Source: Dactylosporangium siamense | Lineage (GTDB): Bacteria > Actinomycetota > Actinomycetes > Mycobacteriales > Micromonosporaceae | Assembly: GCF_016862795.1 (NCBI RefSeq) | Contig: NZ_BONQ01000174.1 | Coordinates: forward strand, 1 to 60,126 | Direction of reading: 5' to 3' | DNA length: 60,126 bases | Shown here: piece by piece, positions 31,792 through 39,794 of the stretch | How positions within the stretch are numbered: the stretch's first letter is position 1 | How the letters are laid out: the number at the start of each line of letters is the position of its first letter | Translations under genes and position numbers: made by a program | The notes under the pieces: generated by a model | What the model was told of the DNA's origin: nothing | Seen by the model: only the letters and a program-made list of their open reading frames with translations | Database searches by the model: none

Positions 31792-32646
31792 CGCCCCGTC
31801 GGGAGCCGGGGCACCCCGCCTGAGGAGCCGGCGCGCCCAGGTGACGGGCGTGACCTTCTCCAGCGGCAGGAAGCTGGCCATCGCCACCTGGTGCGGGATG
31901 AACGAGATCGTGATCAGGCAGAAGGTCACGATGTGGAAGGCGTAGAAGCCGGCGACCATCGCGTAGCGCAGCTTCGGCTTCAGGACGAACACCAGCGGGC
32001 TGAGCAGCTCGAAGCTCACGATGCCGACCTGGCTGACCGTGGTGAAGCCGGGGATGCCCAGCAACCACTGGGCCAGCTGCGTGCCACGGCGGATGAACGC
32101 CCTGGTCAGGGTGGCGCCGGTGAGCCAGGCGAGCCCGCCGAAGCGCAGTTTGGCGATCGAGGACAGGAAGTACGTGCAGACGACGCCGACCTGGGTGAGC
32201 CGCAGCGCCCAGCCACCGGCCTCGGTGGCCTCCTTGTCGCCGTGCCGGGCCCGGCCCGCGGTCGGCAGGACGGCGAGCGCGACCAGCAACCCGAACCGGT
32301 CATGGTCGATCTTGCCGTAGCTCATCGCGATGATCATCCACTCGAGGTACAGGACGAACACGCTCCAGCCGAGGAGCCGGTGCGCCCGGCCGGTCGCGGC
32401 GGCGAGGGACAGCGGGATCAACGCCCAGTAGATCGTCCCGACGAGCAGCGGGGTCGGCGTGGGCAGCGGCAGGATCTCGCCGACGACCAGCGGCTGGTAC
32501 AGGTTGCCGGGCAGGTCGCCGTGGCTCTTGATCCACGCGCTGAAGAACACGACGTCGAGCGCGACGAACACGTAGACCAGGGTGCGGAAGGCCGCGACGC
32601 GGCCCTTGGGCACCGGCTCGAACAGCCATCGGCGCAGCAGGGTCAC
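31699..32646 (-). CDS. HTTM-domain (vitamin-K carboxylase-like) membrane protein
   Basis: This 315-residue protein has 6-8 hydrophobic helices. It opens with the HTTM pattern LLRRWLFEPVPKGRVAAFR and has FLSSIAKLRFGGLAWLTG, as in bacterial gamma-carboxylase-like membrane proteins. It lacks the large lumenal domain of true carboxylases. The GTG overlaps the stop of the upstream gene (GTGA). The last ~31 residues (AEKAGEEVAEAAGDVHQ...) are encoded antisense to twin B and look like an acquired tail. Confidence 0.85.
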   Translation of the reverse strand: MTLLRRWLFEPVPKGRVAAFRTLVYVFVALDVVFFSAWIKSHGDLPGNLYQPLVVGEILPLPTPTPLLVGTIYWALIPLSLAAATGRAHRLLGWSVFVLYLEWMIIAMSYGKIDHDRFGLLVALAVLPTAGRARHGDKEATEAGGWALRLTQVGVVCTYFLSSIAKLRFGGLAWLTGATLTRAFIRRGTQLAQWLLGIPGFTTVSQVGIVSFELLSPLVFVLKPKLRYAMVAGFYAFHIVTFCLITISFIPHQVAMASFLPLEKVTPVTWARRLLRRGAPAPDGASAAEKAGEEVAEAAGDVHQRTADGLDHLGR

Positions 32647-33077
32647 GGCTTCCACCTCGCCAGCACGACCTCGGTGATCTCGCCGGTCGGCTGCGCGTGG
32701 CGCAGGTGGTGCTGGACCTCGACGATGTCGACCTCCACCAGTGGCGGTTTGCCCGGGTTGCGGGCGGCGTAGGCGTCCTGGATCGAGCGCAGCAGGCTCG
32801 GGTCGGCCTTGAACCGGTCGATCTGCGCCTCGATCTCGGCCCGGCGGACCCCCGCGTTGCGCTCGTCGAGCACGATCCGCCGGCCGGTGGTGTCGACCCC
32901 GTCGGTGCGCAGCACCATGATCGGCTGATTGGGGTTGTCGGCGATCGCGAACATCTGGAACGGGGCGAACGGGAACCAGAAGTCGTTGCCGACCACCGTG
33001 CCGGCGAACGTCAGCACGACGACCACCAACGTGGCCGCCACCCGTGTCCCGCGCCCCCGCGAGCTCAACCGTTCCAT
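32643..33077 (-). CDS. Hypothetical membrane-anchored protein paired with HTTM
   Basis: This 144-residue protein has one N-terminal membrane helix (about 12-30) and an exported domain with FAPFQMFAIADNPNQP and a mixed C-terminal part ending EVVLARWKP. Its 4-nt overlap with the HTTM gene argues that both act together. This two-gene arrangement is familiar from actinomycetes but without a proven function. Confidence 0.75.
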   Translation of the reverse strand: MERLSSRGRGTRVAATLVVVVLTFAGTVVGNDFWFPFAPFQMFAIADNPNQPIMVLRTDGVDTTGRRIVLDERNAGVRRAEIEAQIDRFKADPSLLRSIQDAYAARNPGKPPLVEVDIVEVQHHLRHAQPTGEITEVVLARWKP

Positions 33078-33368
33078 CGCCGCCGGACTTTACCGTCCGC
33101 CGCCTGTTCACGGATCCGTAACTACGCTCTGTAGTGAGACCGTCGACACACTCCGTAGTGGCTACGCTCAATTTTCGTCTCATTTCCATAACTGTGATCT
33201 GCGTCTCTATACGGAGCGTTGCTTTCGACGCCAAGATACTCGTCACAGAGCGTGGGCGGCGGGTGCCAGGGAGGGCCCCGCCGCTCACTGCGTCTTTGTC
33301 ACACTCGGCTGAATTTCACGGCCGCACCCGGCATGCTTGCAGACCCCACAACGACGAGGGAGTGCGAG
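33078..33368 (+). promoter_or_regulatory. Leader/promoter region of the MaoC gene with repeated CTACG/GTAG motifs
   Basis: No gene is seen. Near 33120-33170 the sequence repeats ACTACGCTCTGTAGT (a 5-bp dyad), CTCCGTAGTGG and CTACGCTC, which look like operator half-sites for a TetR-type regulator. Frames that extend the MaoC gene leftward have no family content. Confidence 0.4.
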
Positions 33369-33863
33369 ATGCAGTTCGGCCGGTATTTCGAGGAGTTCGA
33401 GGTCGGCGCCGTCTACCGGCACTGGCCGGGCAAGACGGTCACCGAGTCCGACGACCACCTGTTCTGCCTGCTGACGATGAACCATCATCCGCTGCACCTC
33501 GACGTCCACTACGCCGAGACGTCGACGCAATTCCAGCGCAACGTGGTCGTCGGCAACTACGTCTATTCGATCCTGCTCGGCATGTCGGTGCCCGACGTTT
33601 CCGGCAAGGCGATCGCCAATCTCGAGGTCGAGTCGCTGCGGCACACCGCGCCGACCTTTCACGGTGACACCATCTACGGCGAGACCACGGTGCTGGACAA
33701 GCGCGAGTCGGAGTCCAAGGACGACCGCGGCGTGGTCACCGTCCAGACCAAGGGTTACAAGCAGGACGGCACCCTGATCTGCGTGTTCAAGCGCAAGGTC
33801 ATGGTGCCGAAGAAGTCACACGCCGGCCCGGAGATGCCGAGCTTTCCGGTGCCCCGCGGATAA
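33369..33863 (+). CDS. MaoC-like hot-dog dehydratase
   Basis: This 164-residue hydratase/dehydratase acts on an acyl-CoA or acyl-thioester. The hot-dog fold carries the active-site segment MNHHPLHLDVHYA (Asp and His) near residues 38-50. VGNYVYSILLGMSV and the C-terminal GTLICVFKRKVMVP complete it. GAGGGAG lies before the ATG. It resembles MaoC proteins that work with citrate-lyase-like CoA lyases; one of those lies at 43558, too far to be one operon. Confidence 0.88.
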   Translation: MQFGRYFEEFEVGAVYRHWPGKTVTESDDHLFCLLTMNHHPLHLDVHYAETSTQFQRNVVVGNYVYSILLGMSVPDVSGKAIANLEVESLRHTAPTFHGDTIYGETTVLDKRESESKDDRGVVTVQTKGYKQDGTLICVFKRKVMVPKKSHAGPEMPSFPVPRG

Positions 33864-33884
33864 ACGCGCTTGAGGAGGACGGCC

Positions 33885-34643
33885 GTGGGTTTGCTGCGCA
33901 GGCTGCTGGGGCGGGAGCCGGCATGGGTCGAGCGCTGGGCCGTGTATCCCGGCGAGATCGGCGACGGGCTGGCGATGTACAACATCGACCTCGGCGCGGT
34001 CGAGGCCGCCCCCGTGGCGCGGCTGCCGCAGCGTCTCGACGTCGACTTCACCTACGCGGGTGACGGCACCAGCGGCATGCCCGCCGACGACGAGCTGGGG
34101 ACCATCCACGCCCTCGACGAGGCCGTGCGGCAGGCGCTGCGCGGCCTCCGCGGCGCGATGGTCGGCCGGGTCGTCACGGCCGGCACCGGCCGCATCACCG
34201 GCTACCTGCCCGACGGCGCGACCGCACCGGCGCTGCCCGACTTCCCCACGCTGGCCCCTGTCGCCACGCTCAGCTCGGACCCGGGTTGGACCCGCGTCCG
34301 GGACGAGCTCACCCCGGACGCCTGGCAGCGCAACATCATGGACGACAACCAGGTCGTGCAGGAGCTCGAGGGGCACGGCGACCGGCTCAGCCAGCCGCGG
34401 CCGGTGGAGTTCCTCGCGTACTTCCCCGCCACCGACCACGCCGAGGCGGCCGCCGAGGACCTGCGCAACCTCGGCTTCGCGGTCACCGTCGAGCGCGGCG
34501 ACGAGGCCGACTTCGTCCTGCAGGCGATCCGGCGGGACGCGGTCGAGCCCCCGGCGCTGCACGAGGTGACGTGGGAGGTCAGGGGCGTCGTGGAGCGTCA
34601 TGACGGGGTGTACGACGGCTGGGGTTGCATGGTCCAGGCCTGA
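33885..34643 (+). CDS. DUF695/RraB-like protein
   Basis: This 252-residue protein has an N-terminal DUF695-like half (WVERWAVYPGEIGDGLAMYN) and a C-terminal RraB-like domain (FLAYFPATDHAEAAAEDLRN, then HDGVYDGWGCMVQ). RraB in E. coli inhibits RNase E; whether this one touches RNA decay is unproven. GTG 33885 follows GAGGAGG by five bases. It starts 21 bp after the MaoC gene, so they are probably co-transcribed by proximity only. Confidence 0.82.
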   Translation: MGLLRRLLGREPAWVERWAVYPGEIGDGLAMYNIDLGAVEAAPVARLPQRLDVDFTYAGDGTSGMPADDELGTIHALDEAVRQALRGLRGAMVGRVVTAGTGRITGYLPDGATAPALPDFPTLAPVATLSSDPGWTRVRDELTPDAWQRNIMDDNQVVQELEGHGDRLSQPRPVEFLAYFPATDHAEAAAEDLRNLGFAVTVERGDEADFVLQAIRRDAVEPPALHEVTWEVRGVVERHDGVYDGWGCMVQA

Positions 34644-34714
34644 GACGTGCTGGAGGCCAGCCGGATGAGAAGGGTTGCCCAGCCCACCCGACCGGCGACC
34701 ACCGGCGCGGCCCG

Positions 34715-35197
34715 CTACTGGCGGTCCAGGGCCCGCGCCAATTCCCTACCGATCTCGTTGACGAACTCCCGCTCGGCGAGCAGGACCTCGACCCCGCCGA
34801 GCCGGATCACACCGGGCCGCCACGCGGTCCGGCCGACGCTGGCCGCGACGTCCATCAACCACTCGCCGTAGGCGAGCGCGACGTCCGCGCCCAGCCGTCC
34901 GGCCAGCATCCGCACCGCCGCACCGCACTCCGCGAGGACCCCCGCGCGGTCCAGTGGCGCCGCGTCGGTGCCCTGCTCGGCGAAGATCGCCGCGACGACG
35001 CCCCGGACGAGCAGCGCCCTGGAGCGCTGACCGGCCGCGATGGCCTCGACCCCGGCGACGGCGTCGACGTTGTCGTCCCCGGCGCTGGCGACGACGAGGA
35101 CGAGGCGAGGAAGCCGGACGAGCCGGTCCCACTCGTGCCGGTGCAGCGGCAGGTCGACCCCGGCGCTGGGTTGGCTCGGTGTGGGCTGGCTCGACAT
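34715..35197 (-). CDS. Hypothetical helical protein
   Basis: This 160-residue protein opens LHRHEWDRLVRLPRLVLVVA, followed by mostly Ala-rich helices (GQRSRALLVRGVVAAIFAE, LGADVALAYGEWLMDVAASV). The helical layout recalls TerB-like folds but no motif proves it. GGTGGGAGGTAC precedes the ATG. No operon partner. Confidence 0.65.
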   Translation of the reverse strand: MSSQPTPSQPSAGVDLPLHRHEWDRLVRLPRLVLVVASAGDDNVDAVAGVEAIAAGQRSRALLVRGVVAAIFAEQGTDAAPLDRAGVLAECGAAVRMLAGRLGADVALAYGEWLMDVAASVGRTAWRPGVIRLGGVEVLLAEREFVNEIGRELARALDRQ

Positions 35198-35293
35198 GGC
35201 GTACCTCCCACCGCGAGCGTATGCCGAAAAGTCCGACCCAGCCGCAAATCTGCTGGTTTGCCCCCGCCGAAGCTGATCTTGTCGGTCTCGCGC

Positions 35294-35701
35294 TCAGTGG
35301 CCGGCGCGGGCGGGGTGGTTCGGCGGCAGCGCACAGGCGGCGGTCCCGCCGGGCATCCGGTGCCGGTTGCGGGCGACCCACCGGTACACCGGCCAGGCGA
35401 GGGCCGAGACGGGCCGCAGCCCGAGGATCGCGCCGGCGGGCCGCCACAGCAGCCGCCCGGCCAGGCCGGGCGCGGTCTTCAACAGGTCGGCGATCGCGAC
35501 CGGACCGGCGGTCGGGGCGCGCCCGGCGGTCACGTACTGCACCGCGGCGCCCGCCTGCTCCTCGGTGACGCCGAGCGCGTCCAGGTCGGCGAACTGCCAC
35601 GCCACGACCTGCACAGCGGGCCTGATGCGGTTTTCGATGAACCGGGCGCATGATGAACAGAAGGCGCAGTCACCGTCGAAGACGAACGTCGGCCTATGCA
35701 T
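35294..35701 (-). CDS. DCC-family (DUF393) thiol-disulfide oxidoreductase-like protein
   Basis: This 135-residue protein starts RPTFVFDGDCAFCSSCARF. The D-G-x-C-x-x-C motif is the DCC signature of a thioredoxin-like redox group; the rest is a helical domain with Trp/Pro motifs. It probably exchanges thiols in the cytoplasm. ATG 35701 (MHRPT) is chosen; 35719 would add six residues. It is divergent from the thioredoxin gene, a suggestive redox pair. Confidence 0.88.
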   Translation of the reverse strand: MHRPTFVFDGDCAFCSSCARFIENRIRPAVQVVAWQFADLDALGVTEEQAGAAVQYVTAGRAPTAGPVAIADLLKTAPGLAGRLLWRPAGAILGLRPVSALAWPVYRWVARNRHRMPGGTAACALPPNHPARAGH

Positions 35702-35756
35702 GACTCCATCATGGATCATCCGCGCGCCACCGCCGTGGTGAGCCCGGACACCGGTT

Positions 35757-35783
35757 GGGAATGCCGGTAAGGGGTACGTGGTT
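35757..35783 (+). promoter_or_regulatory. SigR-type promoter of the thioredoxin gene
   Basis: GGGAAT, exactly 18 nt, then GTT is a perfect match to the Streptomyces SigR (disulphide-stress) promoter. Transcription would begin about 35 bp before the ATG at 35825. GGGTACG/CGTACCC further forms a dyad across 35773-35800. Confidence 0.8.
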
Positions 35784-35824
35784 ACAACGGTGCGTACCCG
35801 ACCGCCCGAAAGGATCGGACAGAC

Positions 35825-36400
35825 ATGGCAACCGTAGAACTGACCGCCGAGAACTTCGACGAGAAGGTCGGTGGCGAGGGCATCACCCTCGTCGACTTCT
35901 GGGCAGAGTGGTGCGGGCCGTGTCGGGCCTTCGCCCCGACGTACGAGAAGGTCTCCGAGAACAACCCGGACCTGACCTTCGGCAAGGTGGACACCGAAGC
36001 GCAGCAGGAGCTCGCGATGGCGTACCAGATCCGGTCCATCCCCACGCTGATGATCGTGCGGGACGGGATCGCGGTCTTCTCCCAGCCGGGCATGATGCGG
36101 GAGCAGCAGCTCGAATCGCTGATCAAGCAGGTCCGCGACCTCGACATGGACGACGTGCGGGCGCAGATCGCCGACATCAAGAAGAGCTCGGGCGAGGCGG
36201 CACCCGCCGCCGAGGCTCCGGAGCAGGACGCCCCCGCCGCCGCGGAGAAGGCCGAGAGCCCGAAGACGGACAGCCCGAAGGCGGAGACCGCCAAGACCGA
36301 GACCGCCAAGGCCGAGACCGCCAAGGCCGAGACCGCGGACGCTGAGCCGGCCGAGGTCACGGAGCGTCAGGATGCGGTGGAGGAAAGGGTCGAGGCGTAG
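35825..36400 (+). CDS. trxA: Thioredoxin with long charged C-terminal extension
   Basis: This 191-residue protein has a thioredoxin domain in residues 1-110 with the active site WCGPC at 29-33, the cis-Pro segment SIPTLMIV and normal length. The last ~80 residues are a low-complexity helix of KAETAKTETA-like repeats rich in Glu, Ala and Lys. It reduces protein disulphides. The AAGGA ribosome site is visible. The perfect SigR promoter implies induction by thiol oxidation. The function of the tail is unknown. Confidence 0.95.
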   Translation: MATVELTAENFDEKVGGEGITLVDFWAEWCGPCRAFAPTYEKVSENNPDLTFGKVDTEAQQELAMAYQIRSIPTLMIVRDGIAVFSQPGMMREQQLESLIKQVRDLDMDDVRAQIADIKKSSGEAAPAAEAPEQDAPAAAEKAESPKTDSPKAETAKTETAKAETAKAETADAEPAEVTERQDAVEERVEA

Positions 36401-36412
36401 CTTGCGGTTCGT

Positions 36413-36428
36413 TCGTACACGTGTTCGA
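36413..36428. promoter_or_regulatory. LexA (SOS) box
   Basis: TCGTAC-ACGT-GTTCGA matches the actinobacterial SOS consensus TCGAAC-N4-GTTCGA at 11 of 12 positions and ends 8 bp before the start codon. A LexA site at an Rv2578c-type gene agrees with my recollection of the mycobacterial SOS regulon. Confidence 0.75.
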
Positions 36429-36436
36429 ATGCAGGT

Positions 36437-38488
36437 GTGCGATGGGACAACCTGAAGGCGACTGGCGGTCCCGACACCGGTGACGCCGGGACAGTGCGAG
36501 CCCTGCCGCTCGCACTGCCCGGGGCCGTCGCCCGCACCTTCGACACCCCGGAGTTCCGGGGTGTCACGTTTTACGAGGTGCAGGCAAAGTCCCTGGTCAA
36601 TCGGGTGCCGGGACGGTCACGTGTGCCGTTCGAATGGACGATCAACCCGTATCGGGGCTGTTCGCACGCGTGCGTCTACTGCCTCGCCGGCGACACCGCG
36701 ATCCTCATGGCCGACGGCACCACCCGTGCCCTGGCCGACCTGCGGGTCGGCGACGCGATCATCGGCACCGTGCGTGACGGCCGGCTGCGCCGGTATGTCC
36801 CGACGACGGTGCTCGCGCACTGGTCGACCGTCAAACCGGCGCACCGTGTCACCCTCCACGACGGCACGACGCTGGTCGCGTCCGGCGACCACCGGTTCCT
36901 GTCCGACCGCGGCTGGAAGCACGTCACCGGCGCCCGGCACGGCCGGGCCCGCCGGCCCCACCTGACCACCGCCAACCGGCTCGCCGGCTTCGGCGCCCTG
37001 CCCGAGCGGCCCGTGGAGTCACCGGGCTACCGGCGGGGCTATCTCTGCGGGTTCGTGCACGGCGACGGCCACGTCAGTCCCGTCGCCCCCGCCGCGCTGG
37101 ACCGGGCCAGGACCTATGCGACGGCGTGCGGCGGCCTGCACGCGATGGCCGCCGACGACCGGGAGTTCGCGGGCGCCAGCGTCCGTGCCGCGAGCGCCGT
37201 CCTCGACTGGCCCGACGTGCCCGCCCGCGACTGGCGGCAGGGGTTCGTCGCCGGCCTGTTCGACGCCGCCGGCCAGCTCGGCCCCCGCGAGCACGGCGGC
37301 CTGCCCGGCTTCGACGTGGTCGACAAGGTCGTCGTCGACTGGCTGGTCGAGTGCCTGTCCGTCCTCGGGTTCGCCACGGTGACCGACGGCACCGTGACCA
37401 GGGTCCTCGGCGGGGTCCGCGAGCGGGTGCGGTTCGGGCTGATGTTCGCCCCGGTCACCCCGACCGGCACCGCCGCGGGTGAGCTCGTCCGCGGCGACGA
37501 CGGGCTGCGGGTGACCGCGATCGAGCCGCTGGGCGTCGACGTGCCGATGTTCGACATCACCACCGGCACCGGCGACTTCATCGCCGGCGGGGTGGTCAGC
37601 CACAACTGCTTCGCCCGCGGCAGCCACACCTACCTGGACCTCGACGCGGGCCACGACTTCGACTCGCAGATCGTGGTCAAGGTCAACGCCGCCGACGTGC
37701 TGCGCCGGGAGCTCGCCGCGCCGTCCTGGCCGGGCAGGCACCTGGCGATGGGCACCAACGTCGACTGCTACCAGCGGGCCGAGGGGCGCTACCGGCTCAT
37801 GCCCGGCATCATCGCCGCGCTGCGCGACCACGCCAACCCGTTCTCGATCCTCACCAAGGGCACCCTCATCGCCCGCGACCTCGACCTGCTGTCCCAGGCC
37901 GCGGCCGTGACCAGCGTCAGCGTCTCGATGTCGGTCGGCTTCCTCGACGAGCCGCTGTGGCGTTCGGTGGAGCCGGGCACGCCCAGCCCCCGCCGGCGGC
38001 TGGACGTGGTGCGGCGCTTCGCCGACGCGGGCTTCGGGGTCGGCGTCCTCATGGCCCCGATCCTGCCCGGGCTCACCGACACCCCGGAGTCGATCGACGC
38101 GACCGTCGCCGCCCTCGCCGCGGCGGGCGCCGCCAGTGTCGTGCCGCTCCCGCTGCACCTGCGCCCCGGCGCGCGGGAGTGGTATCAGGCCTGGCTGACC
38201 CGTGAGCACCCGCACCTCGTGCCGCGCTACCGGCAGCTGTATGGCGACGGCGCGTACACCGGCCAGGCCTACCAGCGGGAGGTCGCCGCGCGGGTCAGGC
38301 TCGCCTGCCGCCGCCACGGCCTGCCCACCGGCGGCACCGGCACCACCCGCCAGCCATCGGCCGGACCCGCGCCCGAGCCGTCCGTCCCGGTGCCGCCGGC
38401 CGCCACCGCGGCCCCGGGACGGGCATCGACACCCCCGGCGGCACCGGCGGTGCCCGCGGAAACCGTCGAGCAGCTGTCACTGCTGTGA
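36437..38488 (+). CDS. Rv2578c/SplB-like radical SAM protein interrupted by an intein
   Basis: The precursor has 683 residues; removing the 309-residue intein leaves 374. The N-terminal extein ends FEWTINPYRGCSHACVY and the C-terminal extein starts CFARGSHTYLDLDAG. Joined, they restore CxxxCxxC (Cys75, Cys79 and the post-intein Cys391), the 4Fe-4S site of radical SAM enzymes. The protein resembles spore-photoproduct-lyase-like SplB proteins; a DNA-repair role is suggested by the LexA box. The C-terminus is Pro/Ala-rich and ends VEQLSLL, possibly a beta-clamp-like motif. GTG start 8 bp after the SOS box. Confidence 0.92.
   Translation: MRWDNLKATGGPDTGDAGTVRALPLALPGAVARTFDTPEFRGVTFYEVQAKSLVNRVPGRSRVPFEWTINPYRGCSHACVYCLAGDTAILMADGTTRALADLRVGDAIIGTVRDGRLRRYVPTTVLAHWSTVKPAHRVTLHDGTTLVASGDHRFLSDRGWKHVTGARHGRARRPHLTTANRLAGFGALPERPVESPGYRRGYLCGFVHGDGHVSPVAPAALDRARTYATACGGLHAMAADDREFAGASVRAASAVLDWPDVPARDWRQGFVAGLFDAAGQLGPREHGGLPGFDVVDKVVVDWLVECLSVLGFATVTDGTVTRVLGGVRERVRFGLMFAPVTPTGTAAGELVRGDDGLRVTAIEPLGVDVPMFDITTGTGDFIAGGVVSHNCFARGSHTYLDLDAGHDFDSQIVVKVNAADVLRRELAAPSWPGRHLAMGTNVDCYQRAEGRYRLMPGIIAALRDHANPFSILTKGTLIARDLDLLSQAAAVTSVSVSMSVGFLDEPLWRSVEPGTPSPRRRLDVVRRFADAGFGVGVLMAPILPGLTDTPESIDATVAALAAAGAASVVPLPLHLRPGAREWYQAWLTREHPHLVPRYRQLYGDGAYTGQAYQREVAARVRLACRRHGLPTGGTGTTRQPSAGPAPEPSVPVPPAATAAPGRASTPPAAPAVPAETVEQLSLL
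36680..37606 (+). other. Intein in the radical SAM gene (309 residues)
   Basis: The intein begins with Cys1 in CLAGDTAILMADG and ends VVSHN, with extein Cys+1 next. The splicing motifs are present: block A (CLAGDT), block B His (SGDHRFL, about 69-74) and the terminal HN. A LAGLIDADG homing endonuclease region is present but worn: LCGFVHGDGH (122-131) keeps its acid, while VAGLFDAAGQ (190-199) has Ala where the catalytic Asp/Glu should be. DNA cutting is probably lost but splicing should work. Confidence 0.93.
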
Positions 38489-38533
38489 TCGACGGTCAGG
38501 AAATCGTCAGCTTGCGTGCATAAGCTCGGTCGT

Positions 38534-39244
38534 ATGCGTGCTCGTGCCGGTGACTTCCTGGTGCTCCTCGCACCGACCGTGGTGGTCGGTGTGCTGGTGC
38601 CGGTCGTGACCAGAGACGACCCGAGCGCCTACGTGCCGGTGCTGCTCGTGCTGCTGATCATCGCCACGATCGGCATCGCGTTCGGGTTGATCCTGCTGGC
38701 GCAGACGACGCGGGGGCCGTCGACGTTCGCGGTCGTGGTGTGGCGGGAGCAACCGGCGTTTCGGATCCAGCCCAGCTTCCGCCGGCAGTGTGTGCTCTAC
38801 GGGGTGCTCGGCGCCGCGCTGATGCTGATGGCGTTCAACGGGTTCCGCGTCGGACACCTGTCGGTCCTTCGGGTCATGTCCTACGGGATCATCGTCCTCA
38901 CCTCGCTGTTCCTGCTGATCCTGTCGGTCAGGATGCTGCGCAGCGGCCCGCTCGTCCTCACCGCTGAGGGGGTCGCGATCGACGGCGGGCGCTCGTTCGT
39001 GCCGTGGGACGCCCTCGACCTCAACTCGGAGCCCGGCACGTGGACCGTCGGCAGTCCGGGCCTGGTGCGGGGACGGCGGGTCCGGGAGTTCCGGCCCGGC
39101 GAGGACGTGCCGCTCGAGGTCTCGTTGTACTTCCTGACCCGGGTCGTCGACCTGTACGCCCGGCAGCCGGAGCGCCGGGCCGCCATCGGCACCCCGGAGG
39201 AGCTGGAACGGCTCCGGGGCGCGCTCACCCGGCAGATCACCTGA
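38534..39244 (+). CDS. Membrane protein with PH-like C-terminal domain (paralogue 1)
   Basis: This 236-residue protein has four hydrophobic helices: two N-terminal (about 10-60) and two more near residues 95-140. A cytoplasmic domain starts GPLVLTAEGVAIDGGRSFVPWDAL, a beta-rich start like PH-type domains, and ends in a helix with RQPERRAAIGTPEELERL. The gene at 39795 has the same layout and a similar tail. Function unknown. Position beside the channel gene suggests a shared complex. Confidence 0.7.
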   Translation: MRARAGDFLVLLAPTVVVGVLVPVVTRDDPSAYVPVLLVLLIIATIGIAFGLILLAQTTRGPSTFAVVVWREQPAFRIQPSFRRQCVLYGVLGAALMLMAFNGFRVGHLSVLRVMSYGIIVLTSLFLLILSVRMLRSGPLVLTAEGVAIDGGRSFVPWDALDLNSEPGTWTVGSPGLVRGRRVREFRPGEDVPLEVSLYFLTRVVDLYARQPERRAAIGTPEELERLRGALTRQIT

Positions 39245-39275
39245 CCGTCGCCGCCGGGCGGGGCACCGTGGACCT

Positions 39276-39791
39276 GTGCGGACACCGGCCCGGCGGGCGG
39301 CGGTCACCCTCGTGGCCGGCGGCTGCGTCTACTACCTGATCCCGCTGCGCCTGCTGCGCGCGACCAGCGACTGGGTCCAGGCCGGCGCCGCCGTGGTCGC
39401 GTTCGCCGTGCTGGTCACGGCCTTCCGCCGCCAGCTGGTCCGCGACGTCCGCGGCGGCGGTGGCACCGGGGTGCGCCTCGAGACGCTGCTCAATCTGGTC
39501 ATCGTCACCGTGTTCACGTTTTCGCTGGTGTACGCCCTCCTGGCGCAACACGAAGGCCAGTTCGCCGGACTGGACACCAGGACCGACGCGCTGTACTTCA
39601 CGCTGTCGACCCTGGCGACCGTCGGCTTCGGTGATGTCCACGCGATCGGGCAGGCCGCCAGGATCGCGGTCAGCGGGCAGATCGTCTTCAACCTCGTCTA
39701 CGTCGCCGCCGCCGTGGCGGTGTTCACCGGCGGCGTCCGGCGCCGTCTCGGACCCGAACGGGTGACGCAGCCGGCGGACCGGAATCCGTAA
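39276..39791 (+). CDS. Small potassium-channel-like protein
   Basis: This 171-residue protein has two N-terminal hydrophobic helices, then an ion-channel pore module (LYFTLSTLATVGFGDVHAIG) with selectivity filter TVGFGD, and a final membrane helix. It lacks an RCK domain. It should form a tetrameric K+ channel in the membrane. The GTG start lies 31 bp after one paralogue and the stop 3 bp before the other, so the three genes are probably one unit. Confidence 0.88.
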   Translation: MRTPARRAAVTLVAGGCVYYLIPLRLLRATSDWVQAGAAVVAFAVLVTAFRRQLVRDVRGGGGTGVRLETLLNLVIVTVFTFSLVYALLAQHEGQFAGLDTRTDALYFTLSTLATVGFGDVHAIGQAARIAVSGQIVFNLVYVAAAVAVFTGGVRRRLGPERVTQPADRNP

Positions 39792-39794
39792 CGT

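Noticed and set aside
33134-33667. Alternative plus-strand gene before and within MaoC
   Set aside because: It runs out of frame across the MaoC hot-dog domain and has no family content.
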